Shown here in pieces: positions 47,365 to 64,000 of a DNA stretch of 64,000 bases. Numbering within the stretch: the first letter of the stretch is position 1; the number at the start of each line of letters is the position of its first letter. This DNA comes from Thauera sp. (GTDB lineage Bacteria > Pseudomonadota > Gammaproteobacteria > Burkholderiales > Rhodocyclaceae): assembly GCA_024235615.1 (NCBI GenBank), contig JACKMB010000008.1, positions 1-64,000 of the forward strand, read 5' to 3'. A program made the position numbers and the translations under genes. The notes below the pieces were generated by a model. The model made no database searches and was not told the DNA's origin. It saw nothing but the letters and a program-made list of their open reading frames with translations.

Positions 47365-48879
47365 CCAGCGCGCGACCACGCCGACCAGGATCACCAGCGC
47401 GAGGGTGATCTCGGCGCGCGTGGTGCCCGTGCGCCACCAGCCGATGACGCCGAGCACCACGGCGGGGACGAGGTATAGCAGGGTGGGGAAGTCACGGTAG
47501 CGCGGATCGACCCACAGCAGCAGCGCGGCCACCGCCGCGGCGAAAAGCAGCGCGCCGCGCAGCATGCCCAGCGAAGCGGCCTTGGAGCGCAGGCGCTCGC
47601 CCCGCTGCAGGATGCGTGCGGCGTGGCCGCTGTCGGGCAGCGGCTCGCCATACCAGCGCGCCAGCGTGAGCGGCAGCAGGGCGCCGAGCACGGCGACGCC
47701 GCCAAGCAGGCTCCATTCGAGCGCGTCGCGGTAGGCCAGGTGGGCGTGTTCCCAGTGCAGCACCGCGACCATTCCGCCGAGCGCGCCGGCTGCGCCGATC
47801 GCGCTCGCGCGCAGGCAGCGCGTGCGCCGGCCGGTGGCCGCGAGCAGGAAGGCGAGCACGCCGCCCACCGCCGCGCCGCCGAGTGGGCCGGCCACGCCCT
47901 CGCGCTCGGCGACCGTGCCGGCGAGCGGGAACTTGGGCTGCAGGCTGTCGGCGTCGAGCATGCCCCAGAAGCCGCCCACCGTGCCTTCGAGGCGGCGCTT
48001 CCAGGGCTGGTCGATGGCCTCGATGAGGTTGTAGTCCCAGCCCTCCGCGTGCGCACGATGCACGAACTCGCGGATGTAGCGCGCCTGATTCACCCGCGAG
48101 GGCCTGGATTCCTCGCGCTGGCGGCCGGCGCTCGGCCAGCCGGTCTCGCCGATGAGGATCTGCTTGCCGGCGAAGTGCTCCCCTACGTGTCTGCGCGTCT
48201 CGGCGACGTGCTCGAGCGCGAGCTCGATGTCGACCGGCTCGTCCTCCCAGAAGGGCAGGATGTGCACGGTGACGAAGTCGACCTCGGCGGCGAGGCTGTC
48301 ATGGCGGGTCCAGAACTCCCACACGTCGGCGTAGGTCACCGGCACCTGCGCGTGCGCCTTGGCGTGACGGATGAGCTCGCGCATCTCGTCCTCGGTGCGC
48401 TCGCGGCGCAGCAGGACCTCGTTGCCGACGATGAGCGCGCGCACGACGTCGGCGTTGGCGTTGGCGAGCGCGATCGCGCGCTCGAGCTCGCGCGCGTTCT
48501 TCGCCTTCTCGTAGCCGATCCAGGCGCCGAGCAGCACCTTGAGGCCGAGCGGGCGGGCGAGCTCGGGGACGTGCTCGAGGCCCTGGTCGATCGAGTACAG
48601 GCGTACGCAGTCGGTGATCTTCGCCAGCGCGGCGAGGTCGGCGGCGATCTGCTCGCGCTCGATGCGGGTGTCCTCGATCAGCGGGGTCTGGCCGGGGCGG
48701 TGATACGGCGCGTAGGACACGCAGCGCAGCTTCTCGCCTTCGGCGAGGTGCAGGTCGTGCATGGGCACCGGGCGCGTCTGCTGCCACAGCATGGCGGCGA
48801 GCAGCAGCAGCATGGCGGTGCTGGCGATGAGCAGGGCGAGCCAGAGGCGGCTGCGGTCGGTGCGTGGAGCGAAGATCAC
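47257..48879 (-). CDS. Membrane-anchored GH17 beta-glucan transglycosylase/hydrolase
   Basis: 540 aa. N-terminal membrane anchor (LWLALLIASTAMLLLLAAM), GH17 domain at about residues 50-330 with acid/base glutamate in IVGNEVLLRRE (Glu154) and nucleophile in ILIGETGWPSAG (Glu245), then a C-terminal half with about seven hydrophobic helices and no glycosyltransferase motifs. The GH17 part parallels that of the GT2 fusion next door (ATPYHRPGQ-like start, EAIDQPWKRRLEG versus EAIDQPWKVDVEG). It probably remodels beta-1,3-glucan in the periplasm. It overlaps the tail of the small membrane protein gene convergently. Confidence 0.85.
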   Translation of the reverse strand: MIFAPRTDRSRLWLALLIASTAMLLLLAAMLWQQTRPVPMHDLHLAEGEKLRCVSYAPYHRPGQTPLIEDTRIEREQIAADLAALAKITDCVRLYSIDQGLEHVPELARPLGLKVLLGAWIGYEKAKNARELERAIALANANADVVRALIVGNEVLLRRERTEDEMRELIRHAKAHAQVPVTYADVWEFWTRHDSLAAEVDFVTVHILPFWEDEPVDIELALEHVAETRRHVGEHFAGKQILIGETGWPSAGRQREESRPSRVNQARYIREFVHRAHAEGWDYNLIEAIDQPWKRRLEGTVGGFWGMLDADSLQPKFPLAGTVAEREGVAGPLGGAAVGGVLAFLLAATGRRTRCLRASAIGAAGALGGMVAVLHWEHAHLAYRDALEWSLLGGVAVLGALLPLTLARWYGEPLPDSGHAARILQRGERLRSKAASLGMLRGALLFAAAVAALLLWVDPRYRDFPTLLYLVPAVVLGVIGWWRTGTTRAEITLALVILVGVVARWSSEPANPQAIAWLLTGLALALPVLLVRTHQHEQRE

Positions 48880-48935
48880 CGTGTCCGGTTCCTTCCAGGT
48901 TCGGGTGGAGGCGCGGGGCGACGCCGAATGTATGC

Positions 48936-48966
48936 AAAAAAAGAGCCACGCCCGCGGGCGTGGCTC
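48936..48966 (-). terminator. Rho-independent terminator of the gcv operon
   Basis: A perfect 24-nt palindrome (12-bp arms GAGCCACGCCCG / CGGGCGTGGCTC, 48943-48966) followed, in the leftward sense, by seven T residues (48942-48936). It lies about 65 nt after the gcvP stop. One of the clearest terminators in the window. Confidence 0.92.
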
Positions 48967-49029
48967 CTGCCTCCGAGGCTGGCGGATTCTACCAGCGCTC
49001 GGGGCCTCGTTCGCCGCTGCGGGCGGCGC

Positions 49030-51924
<2,895 letters not shown>

Positions 51925-51926
51925 GG

Positions 51927-52313
51927 TCAGGCCTGGGCGATTTCCGCTTCGTAGGCCGCGGCGTCCATCAGCGCAGTGATGTCGGCGGCGTTGGCCGGCT
52001 TGAGCTTGAACAGCCAGGCCGAGTAGGCGTCGGCGTTGACGCTCTCGGGGGCGTCGATCGCATCCTGGTTGTTGGCGACCACTTCACCAGCCACGGGGGC
52101 GTAGATGTCGGAGGCGGCCTTGACCGACTCGATCACCGCGCAGGATTCGCCAGCGGACAGCGCGCGGCCGGCTTCGGGCAGCTCGAGGAAGACGATGTCG
52201 CCGAGGGCTTCCTGGGCGTGGTCGGTGACGCCGATGGTCAGGGTGCCGTCGTCCTCGACGCGGACCCATTCGTGGGACTTGGTGTACTTGAGGGTGCTGG
52301 GGACGTTGCTCAT
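51927..52313 (-). CDS. gcvH: Glycine cleavage system H protein
   Basis: 128 aa lipoyl-carrier protein. [19 protein letters not shown] at the N-terminus and the lipoylated lysine in [17 protein letters not shown] are standard. It shuttles the aminomethyl group between the P, T and L proteins. It lies 121 nt after gcvT; the gap has no further gene. Confidence 0.97.
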   Translation of the reverse strand: MSNVPSTLKYTKSHEWVRVEDDGTLTIGVTDHAQEALGDIVFLELPEAGRALSAGESCAVIESVKAASDIYAPVAGEVVANNQDAIDAPESVNADAYSAWLFKLKPANAADITALMDAAAYEAEIAQA

Positions 52314-52434
52314 GGTGTTCTCCGGTCGGGAAGGTGGGGGCGGGAAGTGTGGCGAAATGCGTGCTTGCGTCCGCTTCGTCGATCGCTTGCGGACGCGGTG
52401 AGAGGGCGGCCGGGGGCAGCCCTCGTGTTTCGGT

Positions 52435-53526
52435 TCAGACGAGCGCCTTGCCGTTGCGTACGAAGGGCAGCTTGACGGTGCGCGCCTTCAGGCGCTTGCC
52501 GCGGATGTCGACCTCGACGGCGTCTCCAGGCTGGCTGGCGAGCGGGAGGCGCGCGAAGGCGATCGATTTCTCCAGGGAGGGAGAGAAGCTGCCGCTCGTG
52601 GTCTCGCCCTCGCCGGCGGCGGTGAAGACCGTCATGTGCGAGCGCAGCACGCCCTTGTCCTCGAGGATCAGGCCGAGCAGGCGCTGGCTGGCCGGCCTGG
52701 CCTGCAGCGCGGCGCGACCGACGAAGTCGCGGGTCTCGTCCTTCATGTCCACCGTCCACGACAGCCCGGCGTCCAGGGGAGAGACATCGTCGTCCATGTC
52801 CTGGCCATAGAGGTTCATGCCGGCTTCGAGGCGCAGGGTGTCGCGCGCGCCCAGGCCGCAGGGACGCACGCCGGCGGCGACGAGCGCGTTCCACATCGCT
52901 TCGGCGCGGATGGCGGGGACGGCGATCTCCAGGCCGTCCTCGCCGGTGTAGCCGGTGCGGGCGATCAGCAGGTCGCCTACGCGCGCGCCCACGAAGGGAG
53001 CCGGCACGCCGTTGGCGGTGGAGAGTTCTGGCAGGGCGGCGGTGGCGCGCTCGATCGCGCGCGGACCCTGGACGGCGATCATCGCCAGGTCGCGGCGCGC
53101 CTGCAGGGTCACGTTGGCGCCCGTGGCGGCGATGCGCTGGCGCATCCAGGCGACGTCCTTTTCCGCGGTGCCGGCGTTCACGACGATGCGATAGTCGGCA
53201 TCGCTGAAGCGGTAGACGATGAGGTCGTCGATCACGCCGCCACGCTCGTTGAGCATGCAGGAGTAGAGCGCCTTGCCGCTGTCCTTGAGCTTGGCGACGT
53301 CATTGGCGAGCAGGCCGCGGAGCCAGGAGGTGGCGTCGGGGCCGGCGAGGTCAAGGGCGAGCATGTGCGAGACGTCGAACATGCCGGCGTCGCGACGCAC
53401 CGCGTGATGCTCCTCGATCTGCGAACCGTAGTTCACCGGCATGTCCCAGCCGGCGAAATCGACCATGCGTGCGCCGGCGGCGACGTGGGCGGCGTGGAGG
53501 GGGGTCAGCTTGGCAGCGGTAGTCAT
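52435..53526 (-). CDS. gcvT: Aminomethyltransferase, glycine cleavage T protein
   Basis: 363 aa. Folate-binding motifs include [49 protein letters not shown] and [20 protein letters not shown] (catalytic aspartate). It releases ammonia and makes methylene-tetrahydrofolate. First gene of the leftward gcvT-gcvH-gcvP operon, preceded by a tandem glycine riboswitch ending about 64 nt before the start. Confidence 0.97.
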   Translation of the reverse strand: MTTAAKLTPLHAAHVAAGARMVDFAGWDMPVNYGSQIEEHHAVRRDAGMFDVSHMLALDLAGPDATSWLRGLLANDVAKLKDSGKALYSCMLNERGGVIDDLIVYRFSDADYRIVVNAGTAEKDVAWMRQRIAATGANVTLQARRDLAMIAVQGPRAIERATAALPELSTANGVPAPFVGARVGDLLIARTGYTGEDGLEIAVPAIRAEAMWNALVAAGVRPCGLGARDTLRLEAGMNLYGQDMDDDVSPLDAGLSWTVDMKDETRDFVGRAALQARPASQRLLGLILEDKGVLRSHMTVFTAAGEGETTSGSFSPSLEKSIAFARLPLASQPGDAVEVDIRGKRLKARTVKLPFVRNGKALV

Positions 53527-53589
53527 CGCGTAGGCGCTCCGTCAGGGTGAACGAAAAAGGGGCGGATACGGCTCCTCGCCGCGCACGCC

Positions 53590-53811
53590 CCATCTGTCCT
53601 TTTACCTGAGAGATTTTCCGTGGCCGCGCGGCAGCCTCTATATATATAGGTGCTGAGGCGGATGACGGTGTGCCCCTTCGGTGGGTACGCCGGCGCCCTG
53701 CGCCCGTACCGCTCTCCAGACTTTTGCTGCGCACGCGGTCCTTTTGCCTGAGCGGTTCCGGGGGTTGCGCCTTCGGCGACTCCATCGAGGAGTTCTCTCC
53801 CGCGTGTCGCG
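53590..53811 (-). promoter_or_regulatory. Tandem glycine riboswitch upstream of gcvT
   Basis: Two glycine aptamers in series, read leftward. Aptamer 1 (about 53811-53731) has CGGGAGAGAAC, CGCCGAAGGCG and CGCTCAGGCAAAAGGACCGCG. Aptamer 2 (about 53722-53590) has GTCTGGAGAGCG, CCACCGAAGGGGCA and CTCTCAGGTAAAAGGACAG. These are the conserved junction sequences of the gcvT RNA motif. The stretch contains a TATATATATAG insert in aptamer 2. High glycine should switch the operon on. A weak promoter-like TTGCGG-N17-TTATCG is just upstream. Confidence 0.93.
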
Positions 53812-54106
53812 CGGACGATAACACTTGCCCCGGCCGAGCCGCAACCGTGACGGAGGCATTGTCGGCTGCCCTCGCAGGCTCCATCTTGCGCGCCCCTCGC
53901 TCGCCAGCGTCTGCCGTAGCACCGGCGCCGAGGAGCGCTGCATGGCGCCGCGTCTGCACTGGGGCGGATCGCCGCCTGCGCGCCGCATTCTCGCCCGTCT
54001 GCACTGCGGACTTCAATGCAGCGGTTCCTGCAGGAGGGCCGGCAGGCGCGAACGGCGGCTGCAGCGTTCTGGATGGGTGCATCAGTATTTTTGCTGTTTT
54101 TTGTAG

Positions 54107-54134
54107 TTGACCGTTGGATTCGGGTGTCTATAAT
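54107..54134 (+). promoter_or_regulatory. rRNA operon promoter P1
   Basis: TTGACC (54107-54112), 16-bp spacer, TATAAT (54129-54134). Upstream is a T-rich stretch (54087-54103) that could serve as an UP element. About 320 nt before the 16S gene. The remainder of 53812-54106 shows no gene. Confidence 0.75.
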
Positions 54135-54267
54135 GCGCACCTCTTCCAGCGCGGCAGTGCTTGAACGCAGGCGCAGCGGTGCAGGGAGGGTTGGAGCGGT
54201 TGGGTGTTTCGGGGTCGGGTCGTTCGGGTGTTTTCCGGGGCGGCGCAAAAAAAGATTCGCGAGATGC

Positions 54268-54296
54268 TTGACAGGGTGATGTAGGTTCTACATAAT
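54268..54296 (+). promoter_or_regulatory. rRNA operon promoter P2
   Basis: TTGACA (54268-54273), spacer of 17 bp, CATAAT (54291-54296). Preceded by an A-tract (54247-54253). It lies 160 nt before 16S. Tandem P1-P2 spacing resembles that of other rRNA operons. Confidence 0.8.
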
Positions 54297-54323
54297 CTCG
54301 CTTCTTCGCTGCGGCAACGCAGC

Positions 54324-54359
54324 GATTCTTTAAAAACTTGGACAACCGATAAGTGTGGG
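54324..54359 (+). other. 16S leader: boxA-like element and processing-stem arm
   Basis: GATTCTTTAAAAA (about 54324-54336) resembles boxA. GACAACCGATAAGT-GTGG (54341-54357) is complementary to CCACAACTTATCGGTTGTTC (56024-56043) after 16S, giving the long helix cut by RNase III to release pre-16S. Confidence 0.7.
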
Positions 54360-54456
54360 TGCTTGGTTGTTGCGGTCGGCGACTTTGGTCGCGGAAGTAT
54401 CGCAATGATTGGTGCTCATGCTGATGAAAGTCAGTTATTTGAGTACTTTGCTGGAT

Positions 54457-55994
<1,538 letters not shown>

Positions 55995-56065
55995 CAAGAG
56001 ATCAGGCCGCGACGGCCAAGTATCCACAACTTATCGGTTGTTCAGGCGAGAAGAGCCTCGGATGA

Positions 56066-56142
56066 GGGTCTGTAGCTCAGCTGGTTAGAGCACCGTCTTG
56101 ATAAGGCGGGGGTCGTTGGTTCGAACCCAACCAGACCCACCA
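56066..56142 (+). tRNA. ileT: tRNA-Ile (GAT anticodon)
   Basis: 77 nt. Acceptor stem GGGTCTG/CAGACCC with CCA encoded, D-loop AGCTCAGCTGGTTAGAGC, anticodon loop CTTGATAAG, T-loop GGTTCGAACCC. Standard position in the 16S-23S spacer. Confidence 0.96.
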
Positions 56143-56165
56143 AATCAAGGGATGCTCGAGACAGG

Positions 56166-56241
56166 GGGGCTGTAGCTCAGCTGGGAGAGCGGCGGCTTTG
56201 CAAGCCGTAGGTCGTCGGTTCGATCCCGACCAGCTCCACCA
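56166..56241 (+). tRNA. alaT: tRNA-Ala (TGC anticodon)
   Basis: 76 nt. Acceptor stem GGGGCTG/CAGCTCC with CCA encoded, anticodon loop CTTTGCAAG, T-loop GGTTCGATCCC. Follows tRNA-Ile by 23 nt in the 16S-23S spacer. Confidence 0.96.
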
Positions 56242-56289
56242 GCGCAGGGTGGAAAATCCTGCAGTGTGGAAAGTCCTCGAGGGGTGTGT

Positions 56290-56350
56290 GGCGTCAGGCG
56301 TGACGAGTGGGACGTGCGTGGTGTGCACGGCACTCCTTACTCCTGACTCT
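56290..56350. repeat. Imperfect palindrome in the 16S-23S spacer, related to the 43893 element
   Basis: GGCGTCAGGCGTGACGAGTG (56290-56309) pairs imperfectly with CACTCCTTACTCCTGACTCT (56331-56350). Both arms closely resemble those at 43893-43993 (shared CTCCTTAC-x-CCT-x-AC-x-C pattern). Lies between tRNA-Ala and the 23S leader. Confidence 0.6.
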
Positions 56351-56360
56351 TCACGAGTCG

Positions 56361-56373
56361 TGCTCTTTAACAA
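56361..56373 (+). promoter_or_regulatory. boxA antitermination element before 23S
   Basis: TGCTCTTTAACAA is identical to the E. coli rRNA boxA consensus, bound by NusB/NusE. About 165 nt before 23S. Confidence 0.9.
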
Positions 56374-56537
56374 AGTGGAAGAAGTGTAGTACGTACCGAG
56401 CCGGTGCGTACTGCAAGTTGTGTGATTGCATTGATCCGGCGCTGAGCTTGTCAGCGTAGCGTCGGGTCGCACAAACGAGTTCGTTCCTGTACGCGGGCCT
56501 TCGCGGTGGCAACATCGAGGAGGGTCCAAGGTTATAG

Positions 56538-59526
<2,989 letters not shown>

Positions 59527-59644
59527 TATAACCTTCAAAACAAAACGAACTCGATCCTCTGGACATCACACGATCTCCAGACAATCACACAACACTTCTT
59601 CCAATCTTTGCTTCAGCAGCCAAAACGCTGAAGAACAAGTCAAA

Positions 59645-59759
59645 GTCTGACGACCATAGCTGTGTGGAACCACCCCTTCCCTTCCCGAACAGGACCGTGA
59701 AACGCACACGCGCCGATGATAGTGAGGTCCGCCCTCGTGAAAGTAGGTCATCGTCAGAC
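59645..59759 (+). rRNA. rrf: 5S ribosomal RNA
   Basis: About 115 nt. Terminal helix GTCTGACGACC with GGTCATCGTCAGAC; the conserved CCCGAAC and GTGAAACGC, CGCCGATGATAGT and AAAGTAGG are in place. The 118-nt spacer after 23S holds no tRNA. Confidence 0.95.
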
Positions 59760-59772
59760 TAACCCACAAAAC

Positions 59773-59806
59773 AACGCCCCACGCACCTCTTCGTGCCTGG
59801 GGCGTT
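59773..59806 (+). terminator. Hairpin terminator of the rRNA operon
   Basis: AACGCCCC (59773-59780) pairs with GGGGCGTT (59799-59806), with an inner GCAC/GTGC stem (59783-59786 / 59793-59796). Only a short T run follows. It begins 14 nt after 5S. Confidence 0.75.
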
Positions 59807-60138
59807 GCGCCGTATACGCGTCACGCATGGCGATCAGACCGCGCAGACCGCTACGTTCCGCAGGAGCGCAGCGAGGCAGCGAAGCTGCCGATCGGCTCCG
59901 GAGGCTGTGCCGCTCGCCGCGCCGTCCGGTCCGAGCCTGCCGCTGCGCCCACATTGAGGCTCTGCCGCTTCGTTGATCCAGGAGCGAGGGGCGCGCCCCG
60001 CATGGAGAACGCTTCCAGACGAGCGACGACCTAAAGTCAGGGCACCTCGCGTTCGTGCCCGCCCATGCTCCGAGCAAGACACTTCTCGGTGGGGCCGGGC
60101 GGGCGCAGCGGCGGACCTTCCAGGTTTTTCGCCCGGGC
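59807..60138. other. Intergenic stretch without a recognisable gene
   Basis: 332 bp between the rRNA terminator and the 3' end of the FAH-family gene. Reading frames here have the arginine/serine-rich composition of non-coding high-G+C DNA. A small hairpin GGCAGC-GAA-GCTGCC sits at 59875-59889. Nothing else was recognised. Confidence 0.6.
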
Positions 60139-60846
60139 TTATTCAGCCTCGCCGATCTCGAACTCGATCTTGCCCGCACCTTCCACGGATCCCTCCAGGC
60201 GATCGCCCGGCTTCACCGGGCCGACGCCCTCCGGCGTGCCGGTGTAGATCAGGTCGCCGGGCTGCAGGTGGTAGTAGGTGGACAGGTCCGCGATGATCTC
60301 CGGGATGCTCCAGATCATGTCGGAGAGATCGGCACGCTGACGCACCTCTCCGTTGACTCTCAGCACGATCTCTCCGCTACGCAGCAACTCGCCACCCGCG
60401 GGCTGAATCTCGCCGCACACCGCGCCGCTCTCCACATTCTTCGCGAGGTCCCAGGGGTTACCCTTCGCCTTGGCTGCGGCCTGCAGGTCGCGGCGCGTCA
60501 TGTCGAGGCCGCAGCCATATCCGTAGATCATGCGGCGGGCTGCCGACTCGTCCACACGAAAGCCGGCTTCGCCGATCGCTACCACGAGTTCCATTTCGTG
60601 ATGGTAGTCGTGGGTCTCGGGCGGGTAGGGCGCAGTGCTGCCCGAGAGGGCGAGGTTTGCGGAGGACTTGGTGAAGTACACCGGGCGCATGCTGCCCTTG
60701 TCCACCGAGGTGCCCATCTCTAGCGCATGGGCCTGATAGTTGCGGCCGACGAAGAACAGGCGGTTGACCGGGAAGCGCGCGCCGGTGCCGCGAACGGGCA
60801 GGGAGACGGGCGCCGGGGGCGCCCACAGGTAGTTGATTTCGGGCAT
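60139..60846 (-). CDS. Fumarylacetoacetate hydrolase family protein (fumarylpyruvate hydrolase-like)
   Basis: 235 aa. ATG 60846 (MPEINYLW) is preferred because AGAGG lies 6 nt ahead of it; 60864 is the longer alternative. [14 protein letters not shown], the metal-binding [17 protein letters not shown] (Glu-x-Glu), [14 protein letters not shown] (Asp ligand) and [16 protein letters not shown] are signature FAH-superfamily sequence. Small single-domain members of this size cleave acylpyruvates such as fumarylpyruvate or decarboxylate oxaloacetate. No aromatic pathway genes are adjacent, so the substrate is open. Divergent from purL. Confidence 0.9.
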   Translation of the reverse strand: MPEINYLWAPPAPVSLPVRGTGARFPVNRLFFVGRNYQAHALEMGTSVDKGSMRPVYFTKSSANLALSGSTAPYPPETHDYHHEMELVVAIGEAGFRVDESAARRMIYGYGCGLDMTRRDLQAAAKAKGNPWDLAKNVESGAVCGEIQPAGGELLRSGEIVLRVNGEVRQRADLSDMIWSIPEIIADLSTYYHLQPGDLIYTGTPEGVGPVKPGDRLEGSVEGAGKIEFEIGEAE

Positions 60847-60910
60847 TTCGGGCCTCTTGCTCATCGAGCCCGGGAGTCTACAACGGCCCGGACTGCCGAA
60901 GGGGCTCGGT

Positions 60911-60916
60911 TATAAT
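60911..60916 (+). promoter_or_regulatory. Probable purL -10 element
   Basis: An exact TATAAT about 94 nt before the purL start, in the 163-bp gap to the divergent FAH gene. The -35 is weak (GGACTG, 15 bp upstream). No PurR-like operator was recognised. Confidence 0.45.
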
Positions 60917-61009
60917 GTTGCACTGCCCGCGAACAGTCCCGCAGGGCTCCTCGCGGCCTCCTCTGGCATCTGTCCGCACTGCCCGTATCCGACCCGGTTT
61001 CTCGAGAAC

Positions 61010-64000
61010 ATGACTTCGATCCTCAAGCTGCGTGGCGCCCCGGCGCTGTCCTCCTCCCGTCTGGAACGTCTTTCCCGCGCCGTCGGCGAAGTGTTGCCCA
61101 AGCTGGCTGGGCTGGCTGCGGAGCACTGGTATTTCGTCGAGGTCTCTAGCTCACTGGACGAGGCGGAGCTCGCGCGCCTCGTCGATCTTCTGGACGCGCG
61201 TCCGGCAAGCGCGGAGGCGCCTGCGGGCTCCTTGCGCCTCGTCGTGCCGCGCCTGGGCACGATCTCGCCGTGGTCGTCCAAGGCCACCGACATCGCCCAC
61301 CAGTGCGGCTTCGACAAGATCGTGCGCATCGAACGCGGCATCGCCTACTCGATCGACGCGCGCGGGGTGGACGGCAACGCGGCCCTGCAGGCGCGCCTGC
61401 ACGACCGCATGACCGAGTCGGTGCTGAGCAGCGTAAATGAGGCCGAGGCGCTCTTCCACCACTACCAGCCGCAGCCGCTCACCACGGTGGACATCCTCGC
61501 CGGCGGCCGCGCTGCGCTGGAGAAGGCCAACGGCGAGCTTGGCCTGGCGCTGTCCGAGGACGAGATCGACTACCTGGTCGAGAACTTCACTCGCATGGGG
61601 CGCAACCCCACCGACGTCGAGTTGATGATGTTCGCCCAGGCCAACTCCGAGCACTGCCGGCACAAGATCTTCAACGCCGACTGGGTGATCGACGCGCGGC
61701 CGATGGAGAAATCGCTGTTCGGCATGATCAAGGACACCCACAAGGCGCACCCCGAAGGCACGGTCGTCGCCTACTCGGACAACGCCTCGGTGATCGAGGG
61801 CGCGCGCATCGCCCGCCTCTACCCGGACGCCGACGGCGCCTTCCGCTACCACGACGAGGACACCCACATCCTCGCCAAGGTCGAGACCCACAACCACCCG
61901 ACCGCAATCTCGCCCTTCCCGGGCGCGGCCACCGGCGCCGGCGGCGAGATCCGCGACGAGGGCGCGACCGGCCGCGGCTCGCGTCCCAAGGCGGGCCTGG
62001 CCGGATTCACCGTCTCCAACCTAAACATCCCCGACTTCGGCCAGCCCTGGGAGAAGCCCTATGGCAAGCCCGAGCGGATCGCCTCCGCGCTCGACATCAT
62101 GATCGAGGGCCCGATCGGCGCCGCTGCGTTCAACAACGAGTTCGGCCGCCCCAACCTCGCGGGCTACTTCCGCACCTTCGAACAGGCGGTGCAGGGCGAG
62201 GTGCGCGGCTACCACAAGCCGATCATGATCGCCGGCGGCCTGGGCAGCATCCAGGCGCAGCAGGCCGAGAAGCCTACCTTCCCCCCCGGCACGCTGCTGA
62301 TCCAGCTCGGCGGGCCGGGCATGCTCATCGGCCTGGGTGGCGGTGCGGCCTCGTCGATGGCCACCGGCACCAACACCGCCGACCTCGACTTCGCCTCGGT
62401 GCAGCGTGGCAACCCCGAGATCCAGCGTCGCTGCCAGGAGGTCATCGACGCCTGCTGGCAGCAGGGCGACAGGAACCCGATCATCGCCATCCACGACGTC
62501 GGCGCCGGTGGCCTGTCGAACGCGATGCCCGAGCTCGCCGACCACGCCGGCTTGGGCGCGCACTTCGAGCTGCGCGAGGTGCACATCGAGGAGCCGGGCA
62601 TGAGCCCGCGCGAGATCTGGTCGAACGAGTCGCAGGAGCGCTACGTGATTGCGATCGCGCCCGAGAGCCTGCCGATGTTCGAGGCCTTCTGCGAGCGCGA
62701 GCGCTGCCCCTTCGCTGTCCTCGGCACCGCCACCGCAGACGGCCACCTCACCGTGTCCGACCGCCACTTCGGCAACAAGCCCGTGGACATGGACATGAAG
62801 GTGCTGCTCGGCAAGCCGCCCAAGATGACGCGCAACGTGTCGCGGCGCGCGGTTCACCTGCCGCCCTTCGACACCACCGGCTTCGACCTGCAGGAGGCCG
62901 GGATGCGCGTGCTGCGCGTGCCGGCGGTGGCGAGCAAGAGCTTCCTGATCACCATCGGCGACCGCTCGGTGGGCGGCCTCACCGCGCGCGACCAGTTCGT
63001 CGGCCCCTGGCAGGTGCCGGTGGCCGACGTCGCGGTCACCGCGATGAGCTTCCAGGGCTACCGCGGCGAAGCCTTCGCGATGGGCGAGCGCACGCCGCTG
63101 GCCTGCGTCGATGCGCCGGCCTCGGGACGCATGGCGATCGGCGAGGCGATCACCAACATCGCCGCCGCCGACATCGCCAAGCTGGGCGACGTCAAGCTGT
63201 CAGCAAACTGGATGGCCGCGGCCGGTCACCGCGGCGAGGATGCGCGGCTCTTCGACACGGTCAAGGCCGTCTCCGAGTTCTGCGTCGCTGCCGGCCTGTC
63301 CATCCCGGTGGGCAAGGACTCGCTGTCGATGCGCACCGCCTGGCGCGACGGCGAAGAGGACAAGCAGGTCGTCGCCCCGCTGTCGCTGATCGCCACCGCC
63401 TTCGCCCCGGTGCAGGACATCCGCGCCACGCTCACCCCGCAGCTGCAGCTGCCCGAAGGCGTCGAGACCGAGCTGCTGCTCATCGACCTCGGCAACGGCA
63501 AGAACCGCCTCGGCGGCTCGGCTTTCGCCCAGGCCTACGAGTCGGTCGGCGAGCACGCTCCGGATGTCGATCCCGCCCAGCTCGCGGCCTTCTTCGAGAC
63601 CGTGCAGCGACTGCGCCGCGACGGCCTGCTGCTGGCCTACCACGACCGCTCGGACGGTGGCCTCTTCGCCACCGTGTGCGAGATGGCTTTCGCCGCGAAG
63701 TGCGGCCTGTCGCTGATCCTCGACACCGTGTGCTACGACCCCTACATGATGGATGTCGATGGCCTCGAGAAGAAGCCCGACACCCTCAAGGGTCGCTTCG
63801 ACGACCGCCTGTTCGCGGGGCTCTTCGCCGAGGAGCTCGGCGCGGTCATCCAGATCCGCCGCGAAGACCGCTCCCGCATCACCGAGCTGCTGCGCGCGGC
63901 GAAGCTCGCTTACCACTTCATCGGTGAGCCCAACGACAAGGACGAGATCCGCTTCCGGCGCAACGCCAAGCTCGTGTTCTCCGCCAGCCGCGTCGAGCTG
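61010..64000 (+). CDS. purL: Phosphoribosylformylglycinamidine synthase PurL (3' end beyond window)
   Basis: 997 codons are visible from ATG 61010; the large enzyme normally has about 1,300, so the glutaminase domain is cut off by the window edge. Seen are the N-terminal PurS-like domain ([18 protein letters not shown]), the linker, [17 protein letters not shown] (catalytic histidine region), [31 protein letters not shown] read in parts, [25 protein letters not shown] and [17 protein letters not shown], the duplicated AIR-synthetase-like modules. It converts FGAR to FGAM in purine synthesis. The frame is open throughout. Confidence 0.97.
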   Translation, partial: MTSILKLRGAPALSSSRLERLSRAVGEVLPKLAGLAAEHWYFVEVSSSLDEAELARLVDLLDARPASAEAPAGSLRLVVPRLGTISPWSSKATDIAHQCGFDKIVRIERGIAYSIDARGVDGNAALQARLHDRMTESVLSSVNEAEALFHHYQPQPLTTVDILAGGRAALEKANGELGLALSEDEIDYLVENFTRMGRNPTDVELMMFAQANSEHCRHKIFNADWVIDARPMEKSLFGMIKDTHKAHPEGTVVAYSDNASVIEGARIARLYPDADGAFRYHDEDTHILAKVETHNHPTAISPFPGAATGAGGEIRDEGATGRGSRPKAGLAGFTVSNLNIPDFGQPWEKPYGKPERIASALDIMIEGPIGAAAFNNEFGRPNLAGYFRTFEQAVQGEVRGYHKPIMIAGGLGSIQAQQAEKPTFPPGTLLIQLGGPGMLIGLGGGAASSMATGTNTADLDFASVQRGNPEIQRRCQEVIDACWQQGDRNPIIAIHDVGAGGLSNAMPELADHAGLGAHFELREVHIEEPGMSPREIWSNESQERYVIAIAPESLPMFEAFCERERCPFAVLGTATADGHLTVSDRHFGNKPVDMDMKVLLGKPPKMTRNVSRRAVHLPPFDTTGFDLQEAGMRVLRVPAVASKSFLITIGDRSVGGLTARDQFVGPWQVPVADVAVTAMSFQGYRGEAFAMGERTPLACVDAPASGRMAIGEAITNIAAADIAKLGDVKLSANWMAAAGHRGEDARLFDTVKAVSEFCVAAGLSIPVGKDSLSMRTAWRDGEEDKQVVAPLSLIATAFAPVQDIRATLTPQLQLPEGVETELLLIDLGNGKNRLGGSAFAQAYESVGEHAPDVDPAQLAAFFETVQRLRRDGLLLAYHDRSDGGLFATVCEMAFAAKCGLSLILDTVCYDPYMMDVDGLEKKPDTLKGRFDDRLFAGLFAEELGAVIQIRREDRSRITELLRAAKLAYHFIGEPNDKDEIRFRRNAKLVFSASRVEL

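Overview
The window is high-G+C chromosomal DNA of a betaproteobacterium, most likely from the Rhodocyclales/Zoogloeaceae (Thauera- or Azoarcus-like). The basis is the recognisable 16S sequence, the rsx/rnf-nth gene order, the flhDC-motAB-che order, the exbB-exbD-lpxK-ycaR-kdsB-adk block, and exosortase-A-type polysaccharide genes. No transposase, integrase, phage gene or CRISPR array was seen. Assignment below family level is inference.

Layout. 1-9.1 kb is the edge of a surface-polysaccharide locus. It holds a decayed UDP-glucose dehydrogenase remnant, an O-antigen-ligase-like membrane protein, and a leftward group: AMP-dependent acyl ligase, secreted beta-helix protein, asparagine-synthetase-like enzyme without the glutaminase cysteine, and PLP decarboxylase. 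9.2-12.3 kb is a copper efflux pair (copA, cueR) behind a 19-bp-spacer MerR-type promoter. hflX, a class V aminotransferase and a DUF1841 gene follow. 15.6-21.6 kb is a complete leftward rnfABCDGE-nth operon, then a Nudix hydrolase.

22.3-32.7 kb is a flagellar/chemotaxis regulon: an HDOD/receiver-like/GGDEF protein, flhD, flhC, motA, motB, two cheV genes, cheY, cheZ and cheA. Sigma-28-like promoters precede motA and the GGDEF gene. 32.7-37 kb (leftward) has a tRNA pseudouridine synthase fused in frame to transaldolase, sodB with an IscR-like site, and xseA. 37.3-43.9 kb (rightward) has exbB, exbD, lpxK, ycaR, kdsB, adk, a phosphofructokinase with a mixed donor signature, and an SLC13-type transporter. 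44-48.9 kb is a beta-glucan locus: a GH17-GT2 synthase, a small membrane protein and a second GH17 membrane protein.

49-53.8 kb is the glycine cleavage operon gcvT-gcvH-gcvP under a tandem glycine riboswitch, ended by a strong terminator. 54.1-59.8 kb is a full rRNA operon (tandem promoters, 16S, tRNA-Ile, tRNA-Ala, 23S, 5S). Its 23S gene has a roughly 115-nt structured expansion at helix 25. A fumarylacetoacetase-family gene and the first 997 codons of purL close the window.

Most of the window is ordinary core genome. The points most worth following are the 23S helix-25 expansion, the TruC-transaldolase fusion, the GH17/GT2 glucan locus, the polysaccharide side-cassette, the phosphofructokinase signature, the CheZ amino-terminal repeats, and a palindromic repeat family shared between the rRNA spacer and a convergent intergenic region.
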